This document shows positions 1-8,356 of a DNA stretch of 64,000 bases, in pieces. Position numbers and translations under genes: made by a program. Within the stretch, counting starts at the first letter, position 1, and each line of letters opens with the position of its first letter. The DNA lies in the NCBI RefSeq assembly GCF_900163715.1, contig NZ_FWFF01000017.1, positions 552,990 to 616,989 on the forward strand, in the 5' to 3' direction. The notes below the pieces were generated by a model. That model searched no databases. It saw only the letters and a program-made list of their open reading frames with translations, and was not told the DNA's origin. The DNA is from Brevibacterium yomogidense. GTDB taxonomy: Bacteria; Actinomycetota; Actinomycetes; Actinomycetales; Brevibacteriaceae.

Positions 1-134
1 AGGTGCTCATCGACCGGGTCCGCTCCGTGACGCCGGAGCAGATCCGTGCGCACGCGGTAGGGTTGCTCTCCCAGGAATGGGCGCTCGCAGCAGTCGGCCC
101 GCGGGGCGATCTGCCGATGCCCTCGCTTCGCTGA
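1..134 (+). CDS. M16 family peptidase, C-terminal fragment
   Basis: Only the last 43 codons are in the window, read in the frame beginning at base 3 and ending at the TGA at 132-134. The tail reads like the C-terminus of a zinc peptidase of the pitrilysin/mitochondrial processing peptidase family: an SVTPEQIRAHA helix, then WALAAVGPRGDL, which matches the usual AVVGP-like closing strand of M16 proteins. In many actinomycetes this gene lies between pnp and dapB, and dapB follows here after sodA. The catalytic HxxEH part lies upstream and cannot be checked. Confidence 0.6.
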   Translation, partial: VLIDRVRSVTPEQIRAHAVGLLSQEWALAAVGPRGDLPMPSLR

Positions 135-181
135 TTCCAGAAGGTCCCGCCGTGGGGGAATATCCGCAGGTCCCGGTGCCG

Positions 182-210
182 TTGTCCCTGATAGCGGCCC
201 GGGATAGGGT
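182..210 (+). promoter_or_regulatory. Probable sodA promoter
   Basis: TTGTCC at 182-187 and TAGGGT at 205-210 are separated by 17 bases, a standard sigma-A type arrangement. The predicted start of transcription near 217 leaves a leader of about 47 bases that contains the sodA ribosome binding site AAGGAGG at 251-257. Confidence 0.55.
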
Positions 211-263
211 CGATGAATGTGGAGGGGCGTTCCGCCCACCCGACGAACACAAGGAGGCATCAC

Positions 264-884
264 ATGGCTGAGTACAGCCTTCCCGACCTTCCGTACGATT
301 ACGCAGCGCTGGAGCCGCACATCTCCGGTCGCATCATGGAGCTGCACCACGACAAGCACCATGCGACCTACGTGAAGGGTGCGAACACCGCGCTCGAACA
401 GCTGGCGGAGGCCCGTGAGAAGGGCGAATTCGGCACGGTGAGCAAGCTGTCGAAGGACCTCTCCTTCAACCTCGGCGGCCACATCAACCACACGATCTTC
501 TGGAACAACATGAGCCCGGACGGCGGCGACAAGCCCACCGGAGAGCTCGCAGCGGCGATCGACGACCAGTTCGGCGGATTCGATGCGTTCCAGGGCCACT
601 TCACGGCCGCGGCGACGTCGATCCAGGGCTCCGGCTGGGCCATCCTCGGGTGGGACACGCTGGGTCAGCGCCTCACCCTCGAGCAGCTCTACGATCAGCA
701 GGGCAACGTGCAGGTGGGCTACATCCCGCTGCTGCAGCTCGACATGTGGGAGCACGCCTTCTACCTCGACTACCAGAACGTGAAGCCGGACTACGTCAAG
801 GCCTGGTGGAACATCGTCAACTGGGAGGACGTGCAGGCACGCTTCGAGCGCGCACGCACGCAGACGCCGGGCCTCATCGCCTGA
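264..884 (+). CDS. sodA: Superoxide dismutase (Fe/Mn family)
   Basis: Converts superoxide to oxygen and hydrogen peroxide in the cytoplasm. The 206-residue protein is full length for the family. The four metal ligands are visible: the His in MELHHDKHH (about residue 28), the His in [10 protein letters not shown], and the Asp and His of LDMWEHAFY; the WNNM and QGSGWAIL signatures are also present. The ATG at 264 is chosen because AAGGAGG lies seven bases upstream; the in-frame upstream codons lack such a site. The sequence favours manganese or cambialistic use, but metal choice cannot be settled from it. It is monocistronic, with its own promoter and a strong terminator. Confidence 0.95.
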   Translation: MAEYSLPDLPYDYAALEPHISGRIMELHHDKHHATYVKGANTALEQLAEAREKGEFGTVSKLSKDLSFNLGGHINHTIFWNNMSPDGGDKPTGELAAAIDDQFGGFDAFQGHFTAAATSIQGSGWAILGWDTLGQRLTLEQLYDQQGNVQVGYIPLLQLDMWEHAFYLDYQNVKPDYVKAWWNIVNWEDVQARFERARTQTPGLIA

Positions 885-904
885 CGCACCACTGCCAGTG
901 CGAC

Positions 905-934
905 AGCGCCCCCGCTCTTCGGAGCGGGGGCGCT
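905..934 (+). terminator. sodA terminator hairpin
   Basis: A perfect 13-bp stem (905-917 with 922-934) closed by a TTCG tetraloop lies 21 bases after the sodA stop. There is no U tract, as is usual in high-GC actinomycetes. The 17 bases at 929-945 are identical to those ending the aceB hairpin at 14214-14230. Confidence 0.75.
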
Positions 935-955
935 TCGTCGTTCGGCGCCGGCCCG

Positions 956-961
956 TAGAAT
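956..961 (+). promoter_or_regulatory. Candidate dapB -10 box
   Basis: TAGAAT is a good -10 hexamer. A weak -35 candidate TTCGTC lies 16 bases upstream at 934-939, just after the sodA terminator. A start near 968 gives a leader of about 52 bases before the GTG of dapB. Confidence 0.4.
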
Positions 962-1019
962 CGGTCACGACCGCGAAGCACAGGCCGATCCACCGGGATC
1001 GGGGAACAGGGAGTGACAC

Positions 1020-1772
1020 GTGAGCGACATCCGAGTGGGCGTCATCGGAGCACAGGGGCGCATGGGGTCGCATGCCGTCGAGGCGATCGAAGCCGCAGAC
1101 GGGTTCGTCCTCACCGCCGCGCTCGGCAGCTCGGATCCGATCGAGCAGATCCTCGACGCGAAGGTCGACGTCGCCGTCGAGCTCACGGTCCCCGGCGCGA
1201 CGGAGGCCAACGTGGCGTTCCTGGTCGATCACGGCATCGACACAGTCGTCGGGACGACAGGGTGGACTGCGGAGCGCCTCGACGGACTCCGGACCCGCCT
1301 CGCCGATCAGCCGCAGACCGCCGTGCTCATCGCTCCGAACTTCTCGATCGGTGCCGTGCTCGCGATGCGCTTCGCAGAGCTCGCGGCTCCGTACTTCGAT
1401 TCGGCGGAGATCCTCGAGATCCACCACACGCGCAAGCTGGACGCGCCGTCGGGAACCGCCGTGCACACGGCACAGCGCATCGCGCGGGCGCGTGCGGACG
1501 CCGGGCTGCCCGACATGCCGGATGCCACCGACTCGGATCCCCACGGCGCCCGCGGTGCGGCGATCGACGGCGTCCACGTCCACGCGGTACGCCAGCAGGG
1601 GATGAACGCCCACGAGGAGATCATGTTCGGCTCCGACGGCGAAGCGCTCACCCTGCGCACGGACACCTTCTCCACCAGTGCCTTCATGCCGGGGATCCTC
1701 ACCGCCGTGCGCACGATCGGTGAGCGCAGCGGCCTGGACGTGGGGCTCGAGTCCTACCTGGACCTCGCATGA
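1020..1772 (+). CDS. dapB: 4-hydroxy-tetrahydrodipicolinate reductase
   Basis: NAD(P)H-dependent step of the diaminopimelate/lysine pathway, acting on the product of DapA encoded at 4798. The 250-residue protein starts with the dinucleotide-binding motif VGVIGAQGRMG, has the VGTTGW segment, and carries the catalytic motif EIHHTRKLDAPSGTA with the His-His and Lys expected of DapB. The GTG at 1020 follows a purine-rich ACAGGGAG. It opens a three-gene unit: the next gene starts inside its stop region (4-base overlap). Confidence 0.95.
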   Translation: MSDIRVGVIGAQGRMGSHAVEAIEAADGFVLTAALGSSDPIEQILDAKVDVAVELTVPGATEANVAFLVDHGIDTVVGTTGWTAERLDGLRTRLADQPQTAVLIAPNFSIGAVLAMRFAELAAPYFDSAEILEIHHTRKLDAPSGTAVHTAQRIARARADAGLPDMPDATDSDPHGARGAAIDGVHVHAVRQQGMNAHEEIMFGSDGEALTLRTDTFSTSAFMPGILTAVRTIGERSGLDVGLESYLDLA

Positions 1773-2224
1773 CCCGGGCGAAGGTGGGGGTCGCGATCGT
1801 CTCGATCGCGCTGCTGCTCTACTTCTGGTTCACGTATCAGCGGGCCTGGATCATGGTGACGGACGAGTCGCTGCTCGCGAAGGGACTCGGCCTGGCGCTC
1901 TTCGCGCTGCCGATCGTCGGTGCCTGGACGCTCGTGCGCGAGCTGATGTTCGGTGCCCAGACGGAGCGCATCGCCGATGTGCTCGCCAGCGAGGGCGGAC
2001 TGCCCCCGGACAACCTCCCGCGCACGCCCGGCGGCCGCATCGTGCGGGAAGCGGCGGATGCGGAGTTCGAGCGCTACCGCGCGGAGACCGATACGGCGCC
2101 CGATGACTGGCGCTCCTGGTTCCGGCTGTCGTGCGCGTACGACGCCGCGGGGGATCGCAAGCGCGCGCGGGAATCGATGCGACGAGCCATCCGGATGGAG
2201 AAGCGCGATAGCGTGAGCGCATGA
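1769..2224 (+). CDS. Membrane-anchored tetratricopeptide-like protein
   Basis: A 151-residue protein of unknown function. Two hydrophobic segments are seen at about residues 5-25 and 38-58. A hydrophilic C-terminal part then ends with a TPR-like helical pair ([28 protein letters not shown]). It probably sits in the membrane with the soluble part in the cytoplasm. It overlaps dapB by ATGA at its start and patB by the same pattern at its end, so it is translationally coupled to both. Similar small TPR proteins follow dapB in other actinomycetes, but no role is established that I can name. Confidence 0.75.
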   Translation: MTRAKVGVAIVSIALLLYFWFTYQRAWIMVTDESLLAKGLGLALFALPIVGAWTLVRELMFGAQTERIADVLASEGGLPPDNLPRTPGGRIVREAADAEFERYRAETDTAPDDWRSWFRLSCAYDAAGDRKRARESMRRAIRMEKRDSVSA

Positions 2225-3429
2225 TCTCCAACCCGCTCCTCGGTCCCACGCGCGCAGACCTCAGAGCGCGCACGAGTATGAAATGGCGCCTGTATCCGGA
2301 CACCGTCCTGCCGCTGTGGGTCGCGGAGATGGACGTGACGCTCGCGCCCGCCGTGTCCCAGGCGATCATCCGCGCGGCGGAATCCGGTGACACCGGCTAT
2401 CCGTACGGCACGGACTACGCCGAGGCCGTGGCCCGCTTCGCATCGGAGCGCTGGGGATGGGACGGGCTGGATCCGTCGCGCGCCGCACTCGTGCCGGACG
2501 TGATGATGGGGATCGTCGAGACGCTCCGCCTGCTGACCGCACCGGGGGACGCCGTGGTCGTCACCTCGCCGGTCTACGCACCGTTCTTCGCCTTCGTCAC
2601 GCACGCGGACCGGCAGGTGGTGGAGACGCCGCTCACGGCCGACGGCAGGCTCAACCCCGCCGCGATCGAAGACGCACTGGTGCGCGCACGTTCGCTCGGC
2701 TCCGCACATCCCGTGGTCCTCCTGTCGAACCCGCACAATCCCACGGGCACGGTGCACTCGCGGACGGAGCTCGAGGCGACGGCAGAGGTCGCACGCCGCC
2801 ACGGCGCGCGGATCATCTCCGACGAGATCCACGCGCCGCTCGTCTACTCCGACGCGTCCTTCGTGCCCCTGCTGTCGGTCGCGGGTGCGGAGAACGCGTT
2901 CGCGCTCACGAGCGGCTCGAAGGCCTTCAACCTCGCAGGGCTCAAGGCGGCGCTGCTGATGGCCGGACCCGATGCGGCGTCCGACCTCGCGCGCCTGCCG
3001 GAGGAGGTCGGCCACGGGCCCAGCCACCTCGGCATCCTCGCGCACACCGCCGGGTTCGCCCACAGCGCGGACTGGCTCGATGCCCTGCTCGCGGGACTCG
3101 AGGAGAACCGATCGCTCCTGGGCGATCTGCTGTCGACCCATCTTCCCCAGGTGGCGTGGACGCCTCCGCAGGCCACGTACCTCGCCTGGCTGGACGCCTC
3201 GGCGCTGGGTCTGGAGGCATCCGCCTCCGCAGACGCGCTCGCAGTGGTCTCCGATCTCGCCGGACCGGCGAAGTTCTTCCTCGACGAGGCTCAGGTGGCG
3301 CTGAGCTCCGGGCACGTGTTCGGGAGAGGCGGGGAGAACGCGGTGCGCCTGAACTTCGCGACACGACCGGAGATCCTCGCGGAGGCCGTCACGCAGATGG
3401 GGGAGGCTGCGGCCGCCTCGGCCCGCTGA
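2221..3429 (+). CDS. patB: PLP-dependent C-S lyase, PatB/MalY family
   Basis: Class I/II aminotransferase fold. The N-terminal [19 protein letters not shown] segment is the hallmark of the MalY/PatB branch (cystathionine beta-lyase) rather than a true aminotransferase. NPHNPTG and the PLP-binding lysine in [12 protein letters not shown] are present, and the 402-residue length is normal. The expected reaction is beta-elimination of cystathionine or cysteine conjugates to homocysteine or thiol, pyruvate and ammonia. It starts in a 4-base overlap with the TPR gene, and its 3' end overlaps the opposing acyltransferase gene by 41 bases. Confidence 0.82.
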   Translation: MISNPLLGPTRADLRARTSMKWRLYPDTVLPLWVAEMDVTLAPAVSQAIIRAAESGDTGYPYGTDYAEAVARFASERWGWDGLDPSRAALVPDVMMGIVETLRLLTAPGDAVVVTSPVYAPFFAFVTHADRQVVETPLTADGRLNPAAIEDALVRARSLGSAHPVVLLSNPHNPTGTVHSRTELEATAEVARRHGARIISDEIHAPLVYSDASFVPLLSVAGAENAFALTSGSKAFNLAGLKAALLMAGPDAASDLARLPEEVGHGPSHLGILAHTAGFAHSADWLDALLAGLEENRSLLGDLLSTHLPQVAWTPPQATYLAWLDASALGLEASASADALAVVSDLAGPAKFFLDEAQVALSSGHVFGRGGENAVRLNFATRPEILAEAVTQMGEAAAASAR

Positions 3430-4750
3430 CGCGCGCACCGTCGGGGGGATTCTGACAGTCGGGCGGTGACCGATCGTCGGCAGGAGTCTGGCCCCCGGAC
3501 GGATCCAGACCGTCGCCGAGCACCGAACGTTGCACCGCTCGCACGGCCGCGGTGAGCACCGCCTCCAGCGGGCCCCGTCTCGAGACGAGGCCGGTCCACA
3601 CCAGTCCGGCGACGATGACCGCGACGACGTTGACCCAGAACCACTCCGTCTGCGTGTCGAGCCAGGGCACGGTCCTCAGCGCGGTCATCTCTCCGAGCGC
3701 CAGGAGGCAGATGTGGAGCGTGTACATGCTCAGGGGCATCGAGCCCGGACGCGACAGCCACGCGTGCACGAGTGCCGGGCCGCGGCCCAGGAGCGGGCCC
3801 AGCAGGAGGCAGAGGGCGAGCACCGCCATCGCGACCCCGGCGGTCTGCACGAGGTCGAACGTCGTGCCCGAATGCGGGCCCGCGGTGACGAGCCACCAGG
3901 GGGAGTCCGCAGGAGTGACCCCGTAGGCGCCCAGCATGATGACGCGGTCGACGTATGTGTGGACCCCGGTCACGGACTCCTCACCGTAGAGCGAATCCAG
4001 CTCCCAGCGTCCGCGCATGTTCATGAGGAGGGCCGAGGCGGACAGTGCGAGCGTGGTGAGCGCTCCGCCCGCGATGAGGAGCGTGATCCGGCGATGGAGA
4101 TCGGACCAGTCGATCCGTGCGAGCCACATGCCCAGCAGGATGTATCCGACCCACTGCAGCAAGGGGTAGTAGCCGGTCAGGAACAGCCCGACCCATGTGT
4201 CCGCCATGTGCATGTTGGAGAACGCCGGCACCGTCAACCCCGAATCGGCGAAGCCGGAATCGACGCTGGACCGTATGGCGTGGGACAGCTGCGGGGTGAC
4301 GAGGAACCAGGCCCACGCGCTCACGCCCAGCAGCCAGGTGGGCAGGCGCAGGAACAGCGGGGCTATGACGAACAGCACGCCGTAGTTGACGAGGATGATC
4401 GCGATGCCGGAGGGCAGCTCGCCCAGTGCGAATCCGATGAGCGCGATGAGTGCGCCGCGGATCACGAGTCCTGCGGACGCCGCGGCCCACCCGCGACCGC
4501 CGGTGTGCGCCAGCGCGCTGCGCGTCGACAGGATGATGGAGAAGCCGGCCAGGATGGCGAACAGTGCCGACGCGCGCCCCTGGAGCAGTGCGACGGCCGT
4601 GAGGTCGCCGGTCTCGTCCATGCGGGGCAGGACGTGCGTGGCCATCATGCCGAAGAGGGCGAGACCGCGGGCGATGTCGATGCCGAGGATCCGCGCACGC
4701 AGGGGCGGTCGCGGTGTCTGCGGATCGTGCGATGCGGGAGTGGGGGGCAC
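3389..4750 (-). CDS. Multipass membrane protein, DUF418/DUF1624 acyltransferase-like
   Basis: The 453-residue protein opens with [23 protein letters not shown], the typical start of the heparan-alpha-glucosaminide N-acetyltransferase-like and DUF418 families, followed by about ten hydrophobic segments. [17 protein letters not shown] near residue 355 resembles the conserved DUF418 C-terminal block. These proteins are thought to acylate cell-envelope glycans, but the substrate is unknown. The last 45 residues are a Pro/Asp-rich, low-complexity cytoplasmic tail. The GTG start at 4750 has GAAGG upstream and lies 47 bases from divergent dapA. Confidence 0.7.
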   Translation of the reverse strand: MPPTPASHDPQTPRPPLRARILGIDIARGLALFGMMATHVLPRMDETGDLTAVALLQGRASALFAILAGFSIILSTRSALAHTGGRGWAAASAGLVIRGALIALIGFALGELPSGIAIILVNYGVLFVIAPLFLRLPTWLLGVSAWAWFLVTPQLSHAIRSSVDSGFADSGLTVPAFSNMHMADTWVGLFLTGYYPLLQWVGYILLGMWLARIDWSDLHRRITLLIAGGALTTLALSASALLMNMRGRWELDSLYGEESVTGVHTYVDRVIMLGAYGVTPADSPWWLVTAGPHSGTTFDLVQTAGVAMAVLALCLLLGPLLGRGPALVHAWLSRPGSMPLSMYTLHICLLALGEMTALRTVPWLDTQTEWFWVNVVAVIVAGLVWTGLVSRRGPLEAVLTAAVRAVQRSVLGDGLDPSGGQTPADDRSPPDCQNPPDGARVSGPRRPQPPPSA

Positions 4751-4785
4751 GGCAAGCCTTCGCGGGTTCGCCCGCGCACGGCGGG

Positions 4786-4798
4786 TAGGATCGGAGCA
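4786..4798 (+). promoter_or_regulatory. dapA leaderless -10 box
   Basis: TAGGAT at 4786-4791 ends six bases before the ATG at 4798. That places the expected transcription start on or next to the A of the start codon, and no Shine-Dalgarno sequence lies upstream. This is the typical layout of an actinomycete leaderless mRNA. Confidence 0.55.
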
Positions 4799-5721
4799 TG
4801 GCCATGATAGATGACGCAGCAGGCATCGAGGCGCGAAAGGCCTTCGGCCGCGTCGGTACTGCGATGATCACCCCGTTCACCGCGGACGGCGCTGTCGACT
4901 ACGCCGCGCTCGAAGCGACGGCGGACTATCTCGTGCGGCTCGGAAACGACCTCCTGGTCGTGTCCGGCACGACGGGGGAGGCGTCCACGACGACGGATCT
5001 GGAGAAGGCGGAGATCCTCCGCGCCGTGATCTCCGCCACGTCAGGGCGTGCGAAGGTCGTCGCCGGAGTCGGCACGAACCACACGGCCCAGTCGATCGCG
5101 CTGTCGCGCAGCGCAGAGGAGTGCGGAGCCGACGGCCTCCTCGTCGTCACCCCGTACTATTCGCGCCCCACGCAGGACGGGATCATCGCCCACACGCGTG
5201 CGATCGCCGACTCCACACAGCTGCCCGTCATGCTCTACGACATCCCCGGCCGTTCGGCCGTCCCCCTCACCACCCCGACGATCCTGTCCCTGGCGGAGCA
5301 TCCGCGCATCCTGGCGGTCAAGGATGCGAAGGGCGCGCTGGGCGCGTCCCAGGATGTCCTGGGGCACGGAGCGATCGCCGTCTACTCCGGTGAGGACGCA
5401 CTCAACCTCCCGCTGCTCGCGATCGGCGCCTCCGGCGTCGTGTCCGTCGTTGGCCATGTCGCCGCGGACCGCATCAGCACCCTCGTCTCCCTCGTCGCGT
5501 CGAATGATGTCGCGGCGGCCCGCCGGATCGCGGCGGACCTGGCACCACTGGTGGACGCGATCATGAACCACATGCCCGGTGTCGTCGCCGCGAAGGCGGC
5601 GCTCGAACTCCTGGGTGTGATCCCGACGCGCACGACGCGCCTCCCTCTGCTGCCGGCTGACGCCCAGCAGGTGGAGGCGGTGCGCCTGGCCCTGCAAAGG
5701 AGCGAATACCTCACGTGTTGA
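4798..5721 (+). CDS. dapA: 4-hydroxy-tetrahydrodipicolinate synthase
   Basis: Condenses pyruvate with aspartate semialdehyde in the first committed step of the lysine/DAP branch. The 307-residue TIM-barrel protein shows the GTTGEASTTT substrate loop, the TPYYSRPTQDG segment with the catalytic Tyr, and the Schiff-base lysine K175 in AVKDAKG. The first of two in-frame ATGs (4798, 4804) is preferred because it sits six bases after a -10 box. It overlaps the RNase J gene by seven bases, and this dapA-rnj pairing is common in actinomycetes. Confidence 0.95.
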   Translation: MAMIDDAAGIEARKAFGRVGTAMITPFTADGAVDYAALEATADYLVRLGNDLLVVSGTTGEASTTTDLEKAEILRAVISATSGRAKVVAGVGTNHTAQSIALSRSAEECGADGLLVVTPYYSRPTQDGIIAHTRAIADSTQLPVMLYDIPGRSAVPLTTPTILSLAEHPRILAVKDAKGALGASQDVLGHGAIAVYSGEDALNLPLLAIGASGVVSVVGHVAADRISTLVSLVASNDVAAARRIAADLAPLVDAIMNHMPGVVAAKAALELLGVIPTRTTRLPLLPADAQQVEAVRLALQRSEYLTC

Positions 5722-7400
5722 CTTATCAGACAGAGATCGCGGAGCCGAAAAAGGCCTCCCGCGATGCTCTGAGAATCGTAGCACTCGGCGGACTCGGAGA
5801 AGTCGGCCGCAATATGACCGTCTTCGAATACCACGACAAGATCCTGATCGTGGACTGCGGCGTGCTGTTCCCGGAAGAGGAGCAGCCGGGCGTGGACCTG
5901 ATCCTCCCGGACCTCACCTACCTCGAGGGTCGGTACGACAAGATCGTCGGCATGGTGCTCACCCACGGGCACGAGGACCACATCGGTGCTGTGCCCTACC
6001 TGCTGCGCAAGCGTGCCGATATCCCGCTGCTGGGATCCACGCTGACGCTCGCGCTGATCGAGGCGAAGCTCAAGGAGCACCGCATCAAGCCGACCACTCG
6101 GGTGGTCAAGGAGAACGACAAGGACCAGCTGGGTCCGTTCGACCTCGAGTTCATCGCGGTGAACCACTCGATCCCCGATGCCCTGGCCGTCATGATCCGG
6201 ACCGGCGCGGGGAACGTCCTGCACACGGGCGACTACAAGATGGACCAGCTGCCGCTCGACGGACGCATCACGGACCTGCGCGCGTTCGCCCGGCTGGGGG
6301 AGGAGGGCGTCGATCTCTTCCTCACGGACTCCACGAACGCAGAGGTCCCGGGCTTCACTCCGTTCGAGAAGGACATCGGACCGGTCCTCGTGAACCTGTT
6401 CGCGCAGGCGCCCCGCCGCATCATCGTGGCCTCGTTCGCCTCGCACATGCACCGCGTCCAGCAGGTGCTCGATGCGGCGAGCGCGCACGGCCGCAAGGTC
6501 GCCTTCGTCGGGCGGTCGATGGTCCGCAACATGAAGATCGCACAGGATCTGGGGTACCTCACGGCACCTCCGGGGACCGTCATCGACATGAAGCGGGTGG
6601 GCGACTACCCGGATGACCAGATCGTGCTCATGAGCACCGGCAGCCAGGGCGAGCCCATGGCCGCGCTGGGACGCATGGCCAACCGCAACCACCCCATCGA
6701 TGTGGGCGAGGATGACATGGTCATCCTCGCGTCCTCGCTGGTCCCCGGCAACGAGAACGCCGTCTTCCGCGTCATCAACGGACTCATGAAGCTGGGCGCG
6801 AAGGTCGTGCACAAAGGGTCCGCCAACATCCACGTGTCGGGTCACGCGTCCGCGGCAGAGCTCCTGTACACGTACAACATCGTCCAGCCGAAGGGCGTCA
6901 TGCCGGTGCACGGCGAATGGCGCCACCTCCTGGCGAACGGCGAACTGGCGGCTCAGACGGGTGTGCCGGAGGATCGGATCATCCTGGCGGAGAACGGCTA
7001 TGCGGTCGACCTGGTCGACGGCGTACCGACCGTCGCGGGGGCCTATCCGACGCAGGACCTCTTCGTCGACGGATCGTCCGTCGGAGCGATCACGGAGGCG
7101 GACCTCAAGGATCGCCTCACACTCGCGGGGGAGGGCTTCGTCTCCGTCTTCATGGCGGTCGACGCATCCCGCAGGGAAGTGATCGCGGGACCGGAGATCC
7201 ATACGCGCGGAGTCGCAGAGGAGGCGAAGGTGTTCGCCTCGATCGCGCCCAAGCTGGAGGCAGCGGTCCTGGACGCGCTGCGGAACGGGACGAAGGACCG
7301 GCACCAGCTCCAGCAGATCATCCGCCGCACGATCGGACGCTGGATCTCATCGAAGCTGCGTCGCAAGCCGATGATCGTCCCGATGGTCGTCGTGCTCTGA
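5715..7400 (+). CDS. rnj: Ribonuclease J
   Basis: Metallo-beta-lactamase/beta-CASP ribonuclease (561 residues) with endonuclease and 5'-3' exonuclease activity in RNA processing and decay. The zinc motif H84-G-H-E-D-H89, the later ligands in VNHSIPDA and HTGDYK, and the beta-CASP block with FASHMHRVQQ and STGSQGEP are visible, as is HVSGHAS in the closing motif. The C-terminal domain is present. The GTG at 5715 overlaps the end of dapA, so it is translated from the dapA transcript. Confidence 0.93.
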   Translation: MLTYQTEIAEPKKASRDALRIVALGGLGEVGRNMTVFEYHDKILIVDCGVLFPEEEQPGVDLILPDLTYLEGRYDKIVGMVLTHGHEDHIGAVPYLLRKRADIPLLGSTLTLALIEAKLKEHRIKPTTRVVKENDKDQLGPFDLEFIAVNHSIPDALAVMIRTGAGNVLHTGDYKMDQLPLDGRITDLRAFARLGEEGVDLFLTDSTNAEVPGFTPFEKDIGPVLVNLFAQAPRRIIVASFASHMHRVQQVLDAASAHGRKVAFVGRSMVRNMKIAQDLGYLTAPPGTVIDMKRVGDYPDDQIVLMSTGSQGEPMAALGRMANRNHPIDVGEDDMVILASSLVPGNENAVFRVINGLMKLGAKVVHKGSANIHVSGHASAAELLYTYNIVQPKGVMPVHGEWRHLLANGELAAQTGVPEDRIILAENGYAVDLVDGVPTVAGAYPTQDLFVDGSSVGAITEADLKDRLTLAGEGFVSVFMAVDASRREVIAGPEIHTRGVAEEAKVFASIAPKLEAAVLDALRNGTKDRHQLQQIIRRTIGRWISSKLRRKPMIVPMVVVL

Positions 7401-7413
7401 CGGTCGCCGGACA

Positions 7414-7463
7414 CAGACAGGGGGCCCTGGAGAACCGAAAGGTTCTCCAGGGCCCCCTGTCTG
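7414..7463. terminator. Perfect 23-bp hairpin after rnj
   Basis: Bases 7414-7436 pair without mismatch with 7441-7463 around a GAAA tetraloop. It begins 13 bases after the rnj stop and lies 82 bases before the end of the opposing iclR gene, so it could stop transcription from both sides. There is no U tract. Confidence 0.75.
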
Positions 7464-7545
7464 CGTCTCCGGGTGATCAGCGACGATGCGCGGCGCGCGG
7501 TGACGTGTACGCCACGGTGACGTGCGCTGGTGATGCTCGTCGAGG

Positions 7546-8298
7546 TCAGAAGCCCGTGTCGAGCGCCCAGCCCTGTGCGAGCTCCTTCGCAGTCGCGTGC
7601 AGCTGCGCGGCCACCTGCTCGTACACGAGCGGTCCCAGTCGGGAACTGGGACCGGACACGGACAGCCCAGCGGGTGCGGGGCCACCCGGCACCGCGACCG
7701 CGAGGCACCTCACTCCCACCTCCTGCTCCTCATCGTCGATCGCGTAGCCGCGCTCGCGGCTGGCGCCGACCTCCGCGAGCACCGCGTCGAGATCCTGTGT
7801 GCCTGCTGTCGTGAGGACGTCGCGGACCTGGGACTCCGGCAGCGTCGTGAGAACCGCCTTGCCGACTCCGGACGCGTGCAGGGCCACGCGTCGCCCAACC
7901 TCTGTGAACATGCGCATCGAGCGGTGCGACGAGGCCTGTGCGACATAGGTCATCGTGTCCTGCGTGAGGAATGCCAGATTCACCGTCTCCTCGAGCCGCG
8001 TCACCAGCCGGTCGAGTGCCGGTTGGACCTGGGCGCCCGACTGCTGCGCCGCGACTGTTCCCAGTCGCACCAGGCGTGCTCCGAGCGCATATCGACGGTC
8101 CGGGAGCTGGAGCACATATCCGCGGACGTTCAGGGTTGCGAGCAGACGGTGCACCGTGGGGACCGGGAGCCCGACCGCCTGGGCGATCTCCTTGGACCGC
8201 GCGATGCCCCCGACTTCGGCGAGGGCTTCGAGGACGTCGATCGTGCGATCGACCGACTGGACGCGGGTGGGGCGGGAGGGGGAGGTCTGGGAAGTCAT
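7546..8298 (-). CDS. IclR family transcriptional regulator
   Basis: A 250-residue regulator with an N-terminal winged helix (RSKEIAQAVGLPVPTVHRLLATLNVRGYV) and a C-terminal IclR effector domain (GRRVALHASGVGKAVLTTLPE, ERGYAIDDEEQEVGVRCLAVAVP). Family members sense small acids such as glyoxylate, pyruvate or allantoin products. The neighbourhood of permease, glycolate-type oxidase and malate synthase makes glyoxylate or glycolate a reasonable effector guess. The ATG at 8298 is chosen for the GGTGA just upstream; a GTG at 8307 is the alternative. It lies downstream of the permease gene on the same strand, separated by a strong hairpin. Confidence 0.85.
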   Translation of the reverse strand: MTSQTSPSRPTRVQSVDRTIDVLEALAEVGGIARSKEIAQAVGLPVPTVHRLLATLNVRGYVLQLPDRRYALGARLVRLGTVAAQQSGAQVQPALDRLVTRLEETVNLAFLTQDTMTYVAQASSHRSMRMFTEVGRRVALHASGVGKAVLTTLPESQVRDVLTTAGTQDLDAVLAEVGASRERGYAIDDEEQEVGVRCLAVAVPGGPAPAGLSVSGPSSRLGPLVYEQVAAQLHATAKELAQGWALDTGF

Positions 8299-8310
8299 CG
8301 TGTTCACCAG

Positions 8311-8345
8311 CGTAGCCGCCGCGGGGAGGCCCCGCGGCGGCTACG
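8311..8345 (-). terminator. Perfect 16-bp hairpin between permease and iclR
   Basis: Bases 8311-8326 pair perfectly with 8330-8345 around a 3-base loop. It starts 11 bases after the permease stop and ends directly at the GGTGA ribosome binding site of iclR. It may be the permease terminator, with partial read-through setting the iclR level, since the gap leaves no clear room for a separate promoter. Confidence 0.6.
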
Positions 8346-8356
8346 TGCGGTGTGCG

